From the NCBI GenBank assembly GCA_015064635.1, contig SVRV01000012.1, forward strand, positions 1 through 62,972: DNA of 62,972 nucleotides, in the 5' to 3' direction. The notes beneath the pieces were generated by a model. That model searched no databases, was not told the DNA's origin, and was given only the letters and a program-made list of their open reading frames with translations. Made by a program: the position numbers and the translations under genes. This stretch comes from Oscillospiraceae bacterium (GTDB lineage Bacteria; Bacillota; Clostridia; Oscillospirales; SIG627). Shown one piece after another: positions 58,444-62,972 of the stretch (its first letter is position 1; every line of letters starts with the position of its first letter).

Positions 58444-59068
58444 TTCATATACCACTGCCGCCAAAGAGGGAAAGGGCGAATATGAAGAAAAGAAGTCCGT
58501 CTTCTACGGCTTTATAAAGCCTATTGAAGAAGAGGATGAGGCACTTGCGTATATTCAGGAAATAAGAGACCGTCTCCCCAATATGAGACATACCTGCTAT
58601 GCGTATGTCAATAAGGGCGGTAATGTTGTACGCTTCTCGGATGACCATGAGCCGCAGGGTACAGCCGGCATGCCTATACTCGAGGTGATACGTCGAGAGG
58701 GACTAACGGGCGTTGTAATAGTTGTGGCACGTTATTTCGGAGGTATACTACTCGGTGCGGGGGGACTCACAAGAGCTTACGGAAAGGCGGCAAAGCTTGC
58801 CCTTGACGATTCGGGAAAGGCTACTTTTGTGCTTTTCAACGACGTTGAGCTTTACTCCGATTATTCCTCGTACCAAAAGCTGAAATACGAGCTTTCGGTA
58901 ATGGGAATCGAAGAAATTGAAACACGCTATGAGGCGGATGTTGTGTCCCACATACTCGCCTCCGACGAAGAGGTTGAATTACTCCGAGACAAGCTTTTTA
59001 ATATGACATCGGGCAAAGGAAAAATAGAAATACTCGGACAGAAATTCGGACCCGAGAAAAATAATTAA
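58436..59068 (+). CDS. YigZ/IMPACT-family protein
   Basis: A 210-residue protein. The N-terminal UPF0029/IMPACT domain is evident in KKSVFYGFIKPI, RHTCYAYV, SDDHEPQGTAGMPILEV, VVVARYFGGILLGAGGLTRAY, and a second, smaller domain follows (DUF1949 type). Bacterial members are of unclear function, though eukaryotic IMPACT controls a translation kinase. The start overlaps hflX by 8 nt, which suggests a translation-related role (inference). Confidence 0.92.
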   Translation: MNDSYTTAAKEGKGEYEEKKSVFYGFIKPIEEEDEALAYIQEIRDRLPNMRHTCYAYVNKGGNVVRFSDDHEPQGTAGMPILEVIRREGLTGVVIVVARYFGGILLGAGGLTRAYGKAAKLALDDSGKATFVLFNDVELYSDYSSYQKLKYELSVMGIEEIETRYEADVVSHILASDEEVELLRDKLFNMTSGKGKIEILGQKFGPEKNN

Positions 59069-59078
59069 CAAATATAAT

Positions 59079-59113
59079 AACGAACCGTAAATACTTTGCA
59101 TTTACGGTTCGTT
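59079..59113. terminator. Convergent terminator between YigZ and DUF4838 genes
   Basis: AACGAACCGTAAAT pairs with ATTTACGGTTCGTT (14 bp) around ACTTTGC, with T-rich tails on both strands. Confidence 0.9.
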
Positions 59114-59117
59114 TGTT

Positions 59118-60854
59118 TTATCTCATCATATAATACAGACTATAATAATTCTCCCTATCAAAGGTCAGGTCATACTGTGAGTTGTACATACATCTCTCTG
59201 AGTATTCAAGAGGTACTCTTTCGGATATTTCGGTAATTCCAAAATTTTTTATGTCATCGAAAAATTCCTTTACTTCATCGTCTCTTCCTTCGCTTCCAAG
59301 AGGCTTCCTTGCAAGCATTACAAAACGTATGGACAAATGCTCACGCTTGACTCTTTGAAGAAACTCTTCATTTTCAGCAACGGACTCTGCTTTTTTAAAT
59401 AAACCGTCACAGTATTCCAGAAGCTCATCGGTCATATATTCCGCTTGCGGTGGCTGATATATTTTAAGCACATTACTCTTACAGGCACTTTCCATAGTGT
59501 TATAGTATTCCTCGAGTATTGCTCCCGCTTTTTCTCCGTAAACCGCTGTCATAAAGCCGTGCTTTTCTTTTTCAATATCGCAGTCCGGATTCCAGAGAAG
59601 CCTTGCAATAATATATGATTTCAGATCATCCATTGCCGCACCGCCACCGTATGAGAAATTACCTTGCTGAAGTACACCCATTATTCCATTATCACGGTAA
59701 TGCTTTACGTTTTCTGCCATTGTGTCAAGCAAAAACATGGGCTGAAGATAATGCCTGAAGTTTGTTGCATAATCCCATACGTAAAGCCTTTTTGCGTGGT
59801 GTTTCCAGTCGTCGATGGCTTTTATGAAAATTCCGTCGTCGCTTTCGGGATGAAGCTTTGCAAGTTCGGTTAAAGGCTTGTCATGACGGCTTCTTATGTT
59901 GCATATACGCACAATTACGTTGTCTCTTGCAACAGCATGCTTTGGAGCGGGAAGTGTGTACTGATATGCAAATGTGTGTAGCATTACATGGGGATAATCC
60001 TTTGTGACCGCATCGCTGAGAGCATTTACAAATCGGATAACAGGACCTGCGGGACTGCCTTCCTCCTTTTCTACGGCAAGACATTTTTCACACGTACAGC
60101 GTCTTTCGTTATCATTTTGCGCAACAGAGAATACCGACATTTCCGGGTTGTCCTTTATCCACTCAATGAGACGCTTCTTGGCAAGTTCAAATACCTCGGG
60201 ATTAGAGAGACAAAGCTGTGAATTCCTCACACGTTTACCGTCAATTTCCGAAAAGTATTCGGGGTGGGTGTCAAACCAATCCGCTTCATTTACAAGGTCA
60301 TTGAAGGAGTGATGGAAGTTGTACCATTTAACTCTTCCACCCTGAGCGTTTGACATCTCTCCCATATTTGAATTGAGCCTGTTTTTTGAGCAAAAGCCTC
60401 CGTCAAAGGCATTTCTGAAATATGCCTCACGGTATTCAAAAGCAGGTTTTTCACTGATTCTGTCAAGCTCTATTTCGAGTGTGTCACAGCTGTCTATATG
60501 CTCAACATCCTTTGTATAACAACGGAAACCGAGAAATTTTTCAAGGAAGGCATATACACCATAGAGGACACCTCGGGGAGAGCCACCATCAATGCATATA
60601 TCTTCGCCGCTGGAATAAATACAATATTCTTCATCGTCCAAGGAAAGGGGAGGGTACTTTCTGACATTTCCTCCGATACGTATTTCAGCACCGCGTCTGT
60701 TACATTTGTCCGAGAAATATGGTATAAAAGTTTTTGTTGCCCTATATATGTATTTCTGCAATTCGGATGCAGCATGTCTTACCGTCTCATGAGCATAAAG
60801 ATCTGTACAAATATGAAAAAACGCTTTTCCGTCCTTTATAATTGTATGTTTCAT
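59118..60854 (-). CDS. DUF4838 protein, GH67-like N-terminal domain
   Basis: A 578-residue cytoplasmic protein. Residues 1-120 resemble the N-terminal domain of alpha-glucuronidases (HAASELQKYI, EYCIYSSGEDICIDGGSPRGVLYGVYAFLEKFLGFRCYT). The centre (residues about 140-400) fits DUF4838: HHSFNDL, FSVAQNDNERRCTCEKC with a Cys cluster, and RFVNALSDAV. The Asp-Asn-Glu cluster there would be a candidate acid site. It overlaps murQ by 4 nt (ATGA), and AGGCGG before ATG 60854 fixes the start. As part of an amino-sugar operon it probably cleaves a GlcNAc- or MurNAc-containing glycan; DUF4838 activity is not settled. Confidence 0.78.
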   Translation of the reverse strand: MKHTIIKDGKAFFHICTDLYAHETVRHAASELQKYIYRATKTFIPYFSDKCNRRGAEIRIGGNVRKYPPLSLDDEEYCIYSSGEDICIDGGSPRGVLYGVYAFLEKFLGFRCYTKDVEHIDSCDTLEIELDRISEKPAFEYREAYFRNAFDGGFCSKNRLNSNMGEMSNAQGGRVKWYNFHHSFNDLVNEADWFDTHPEYFSEIDGKRVRNSQLCLSNPEVFELAKKRLIEWIKDNPEMSVFSVAQNDNERRCTCEKCLAVEKEEGSPAGPVIRFVNALSDAVTKDYPHVMLHTFAYQYTLPAPKHAVARDNVIVRICNIRSRHDKPLTELAKLHPESDDGIFIKAIDDWKHHAKRLYVWDYATNFRHYLQPMFLLDTMAENVKHYRDNGIMGVLQQGNFSYGGGAAMDDLKSYIIARLLWNPDCDIEKEKHGFMTAVYGEKAGAILEEYYNTMESACKSNVLKIYQPPQAEYMTDELLEYCDGLFKKAESVAENEEFLQRVKREHLSIRFVMLARKPLGSEGRDDEVKEFFDDIKNFGITEISERVPLEYSERCMYNSQYDLTFDRENYYSLYYMMR

Positions 60855-61651
60855 TTTTCTACCGCCTTTCTGATATTCCAACTGCTTTCTTCCAGTAGCT
60901 TTTCAGCCGTTTCCCTGTCACAGCCTTTAATATCACACGTTATATTAATCATTCTGTTTTTTAGCTTTATGTTTGTCGGCTTCAGATTTATCATCATATT
61001 TTCATATACATTTCCGAGTTTTGTCATAACAGCTGTGGAAATCATGTTGAGCACCATTTTGTGAGCAGAGCCTGCCTTCATTCTTGTTGAGCCGGTTAAT
61101 GCCTCAGCTCCCGTGTCGGTGACAATCGGAATATCTGCATATCCTATTGTTTTTGCATCTTCGTTTGATGTGAGTGCAATGGTGAGACATCCGATACCTT
61201 TTGCATATTCGAGCGCTCCTACAACGTAAGCGGCATCGCCCGATACCGAGATTCCCACTACCGTGTCAAGAGGGGATGGGGAAATGCTTTTAATATCGTT
61301 TATGCCGGCATCGCAGTTGTCCTCTTCTCCTTCGGCTGCTTTGAACATACATTCTGCGCCTCCTGCAATTATACCGACTACTATGCCGTCATCTATTCCG
61401 AATGTAGGTCTGCATTCAACTCCGTCAAGTACCCCCAGTCTTCCCGATGTACCTGCACCGATATAGATAAGCCTACCGCCTTCCGACATACGGGATGTTG
61501 CTTCGTCACAAACTTTTTCTATTGAAGGGAGAGCTTTTTCTATTGCCTTTACCGCATTGTAGTTTTCCTCCTGGATTGCCGAGAGCATTTCGGAAGTAGA
61601 CATTTTGTCCATTTGCATAGTTTTTGGATTTCTCATCTCGGTCTTTTTCAT
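60851..61651 (-). CDS. murQ: N-acetylmuramic acid 6-phosphate etherase
   Basis: A 266-residue SIS-domain enzyme that splits the lactyl ether of MurNAc 6-phosphate into GlcNAc 6-phosphate and lactate. IGAGTSGRLGVLDGVE (64-79) is the family signature with catalytic Glu79, FKAAEGEED carries the second Glu, and SVSGDAAYVVGALEYAK and TGSTRMKAGSAHKMVLNM are the typical later motifs. About 30 residues shorter at the C-terminus than the usual 300, leaving a shortened helical tail. It overlaps the fused kinase gene upstream and the DUF4838 gene downstream by 4 nt each. Confidence 0.92.
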   Translation of the reverse strand: MKKTEMRNPKTMQMDKMSTSEMLSAIQEENYNAVKAIEKALPSIEKVCDEATSRMSEGGRLIYIGAGTSGRLGVLDGVECRPTFGIDDGIVVGIIAGGAECMFKAAEGEEDNCDAGINDIKSISPSPLDTVVGISVSGDAAYVVGALEYAKGIGCLTIALTSNEDAKTIGYADIPIVTDTGAEALTGSTRMKAGSAHKMVLNMISTAVMTKLGNVYENMMINLKPTNIKLKNRMINITCDIKGCDRETAEKLLEESSWNIRKAVEK

Positions 61652-62724
61652 TGCTTAATCTCCTTTGCAAGGTTCAATGCACCCATAACAGGTTTTACTC
61701 CAAGCTTTTCTGCCGTGACAACACCGCCAAGTAATTCATTTAGTCGGCTTATCACATTGTCTGTAAGTCCGCCGGCAATAATACATTTGCAAGGGCTTCC
61801 TATATGTCTTGCAGCTGATTTTATTAACTCGGCAACAACTTTGATGTTTCTTTCAATTATGCCAATACAGATTTTGTCACCCTTTTTTGCTTCTTCAAAA
61901 ACCAACATTGAATAGGATGCAATTTCTTTTTTGCCTCCGCTGTACAGCGATGTCAGAAGCTTTTGACTTGATGGCTCAGTTTTGGAAATTCTTTCAAAAA
62001 GTGAAGTATATTTACCCGAGCCGTCAAGATATGAAAAATATGCGCTTAGTCCGTCTCTGCCGATGTTGTACGCCGAGCCTCCCTCGTCAAAAAGGTAACC
62101 CCAGCCCGATATTCTGTGTCTTTCACCTTTCGATACGGCAAAAATGCATATTCCTGTCCCCATAATAACACTGATTCCGTCACCTTTGCCAAGACCTGCT
62201 CTTATTATGTTGTCATTGTCCGAGCCTAAGCTATAATTTTTGAAGTGAAGACTGTCAAAAAAATCTTTGAAGTCTTTTTTGTATTCTCCTGCAATCATTC
62301 CTGCGATTCCCGCAAACATAACTGTTGAAGAAAATGGTATATCACCACATATTTCATATATGGCATTCTTTAAAACCCCGATAGCCTTTTCTGCACCTAT
62401 GTCAAAAGGATTGCATTGATCGGTTTGTGCTTCGCGTATTATATTTCCGTTACTGTCGGCAAGTATAAGGTCTGTCTTTGTTCCTCCGCCGTCTATGCCG
62501 AGATAATATGTTTTGTCACTGTTGCAAAGGAGCGTGTTGATATCGGTTTTCAATGCCGTTGATATACGGAGAAGTGCCTCTACCGAAGGCAGACAACCTC
62601 CGCTTTCCCATTTGCTTACAGTTTTATCGGAATATCCGATTTTTTCGGCAAGCTCTTTTTGAGTGATATTCTCTTTTGTTCTGAATTTTTTTATGTTTTC
62701 GGAAAATGTTTTTTCGAGTGGCAT
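61648..62724 (-). CDS. XRE-type DNA-binding domain fused to BadF/N-acetylglucosamine-type sugar kinase
   Basis: A 358-residue fusion. Residues 7-66 form an XRE/Cro helix-turn-helix (TQKELAEKIGYSDKTVSKWE). Residues 73-358 are a BadF/BcrA-type ATPase-kinase: GIDGGGTKTD (77-86) is the phosphate-1 loop, followed by MFAGIAGM, GISVIMGTGICIFAV, SGWGYLFDEGGSAYNIGRDGL, and IIAGGLTDN. Such kinases phosphorylate GlcNAc or MurNAc; with murQ directly downstream, MurNAc is the likely substrate. A DNA-binding head on a sugar kinase suggests a sensor that represses its own operon until substrate arrives (inference). GAGGTG before ATG 62724 sets the start. Confidence 0.85.
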   Translation of the reverse strand: MPLEKTFSENIKKFRTKENITQKELAEKIGYSDKTVSKWESGGCLPSVEALLRISTALKTDINTLLCNSDKTYYLGIDGGGTKTDLILADSNGNIIREAQTDQCNPFDIGAEKAIGVLKNAIYEICGDIPFSSTVMFAGIAGMIAGEYKKDFKDFFDSLHFKNYSLGSDNDNIIRAGLGKGDGISVIMGTGICIFAVSKGERHRISGWGYLFDEGGSAYNIGRDGLSAYFSYLDGSGKYTSLFERISKTEPSSQKLLTSLYSGGKKEIASYSMLVFEEAKKGDKICIGIIERNIKVVAELIKSAARHIGSPCKCIIAGGLTDNVISRLNELLGGVVTAEKLGVKPVMGALNLAKEIKQ

Positions 62725-62742
62725 GTTTTTCACCTCAGTTTT

Positions 62743-62771
62743 AGTATATATTGCACTTTGTCTACTGTCAA
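62743..62771 (-). promoter_or_regulatory. Promoter of the kinase-murQ-DUF4838 operon
   Basis: Minus-strand TTGACA (62771-62766), 17 nt, TATACT (62748-62743). Confidence 0.75.
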
Positions 62772-62816
62772 CCTACTTTTGTTAGATTTTTAAAATCGAC
62801 TCCACTATAAAGAGAC

Positions 62817-62848
62817 AAAACGCATTGACGTTTTGTCAATGCGTTTTC
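62817..62848 (-). terminator. Hairpin next to the insertion element
   Basis: AACGCATTGAC pairs with GTCAATGCGTT around TTTT-type loop; T-rich when read on the minus strand. It may be the terminator of a minus-strand gene now separated by the insertion element. Confidence 0.6.
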
Positions 62849-62972
62849 AGACTGTCGAAAAAGTCACTCTAAGGAGTGGCTTTTTTGTATTAAATATGGT
62901 ATAATGGAGGTAGAAAAAAGTGAGGTAAAAGATATGCTGAGTAAGGGACAAAACGGAAGAGACCAAATGGAA
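62849..62972 (+). mobile_element. Left end of an IS1182-like insertion sequence (cut by the window edge)
   Basis: The segment starts near AGACTGTCGAAAAAGTC, similar to terminal sequences of IS1182-type elements as I recall them. It continues with a small terminator (GTCACTC/GAGTGGC, 62863-62880, plus T6) that would block read-in transcription, then TATAAT (62900-62905), RBS GTGAGG and a start codon at 62934. The outer boundary and target duplication cannot be set without the other end. Confidence 0.6.
62934..62972 (+). CDS. IS1182-family transposase, N-terminal fragment
   Basis: Thirteen codons, MLSKGQNGRDQME, up to the window edge, with RBS and -10 box upstream. The GQN-x-RDQME start is characteristic of IS1182-family DDE transposases, which continue with a FV...ELVP-x-DHLLR segment. 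The rest lies outside the window, so the call depends on 13 residues and the IS-end-like sequence before it. Confidence 0.55.
   Translation, partial: MLSKGQNGRDQME

Noticed and set aside
1..62972. tRNA or rRNA genes
   Set aside because: I saw no cloverleaf-like TTCGAATC arms with CCA-adjacent stems or rRNA core sequences, though a covariance search was not possible.

Overview
The window reads as a chromosomal segment of an uncultured, probably gut-associated, low-to-moderate GC Clostridia (Firmicutes). Pointers are strong GGAGG ribosome-binding sites, TTGACA-17-TATAAT promoters, a lysine riboswitch, Big2/LamG/SLH cell-surface proteins, a SorC regulator, a zinc-type ribosomal protein L31, and a dense set of glycan-active enzymes (GH31, GH20, GH29, GH28-like, DUF4838, alpha/alpha-barrel) that mostly lack signal peptides. 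I see no rRNA, tRNA, CRISPR array or prophage. The only mobile element is the beginning of an IS1182-like insertion sequence at the right edge.

Layout. 1-11,150: two divergent giant secreted proteins, an SLH protein with a TIM-barrel-like domain (minus) and a calcineurin-type metallophosphoesterase with long beta repeats (plus). 11,250-14,241: GH31 glucosidase plus TrmH/SpoU RNA methyltransferase. 14,286-16,033: sugar isomerase-like protein and a Fic protein, divergent. 16,141-21,463: a minus-strand run of GH42-like protein, NusG-domain-II protein, Gx transporter, ApbE flavin transferase and GH20. 21,616-25,004: UppP, a phosphoribosyltransferase, then a lysine riboswitch controlling an NhaC-family transporter. 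25,146-30,331: two ABC exporter half-transporters bracketing a DUF1854 protein. 30,549-36,666: EF-G paralogue, a truncated and an intact cytidine deaminase bracketing an alpha/alpha-barrel protein, a P-loop kinase and an amidohydrolase. 36,868-43,599: a 2,243-residue secreted Big2/LamG phosphodiesterase containing a perfect 662-bp internal duplication.

43,698-48,977: a ketose-phosphate module (dehydrogenase, class II aldolase) divergent from a SorC regulator, then MATE exporter and GDPD phosphodiesterase. 49,018-55,807: AraC regulator/GH29 fucosidase, then a minus-strand GH28-like plus two Gfo/Idh-type oxidoreductases divergent from a second AraC regulator and a rhodanese lipoprotein. 55,848-59,068: PAP2 phosphatase, L31, HflX and YigZ. 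59,118-62,724: an XRE-HTH/sugar-kinase fusion, MurQ and a DUF4838 protein, a likely amino-sugar (MurNAc) salvage operon. 62,849-end: IS1182-like element.

Together the genes describe an organism that displays large modular surface proteins and breaks down imported host, plant or peptidoglycan sugars in the cytoplasm through small, locally regulated units. The points most worth a second look are the DUF1854 exporter cluster, the C-terminal module shared by the two plus-strand secreted giants, the perfect intragenic repeat, the spaced hairpin arrays, the truncated deaminase copy ending inside a terminator, and the kinase-regulator fusion. Start sites were moved to the ATG/GTG with a proper ribosome-binding site wherever the longest reading frame ran into promoter sequence.
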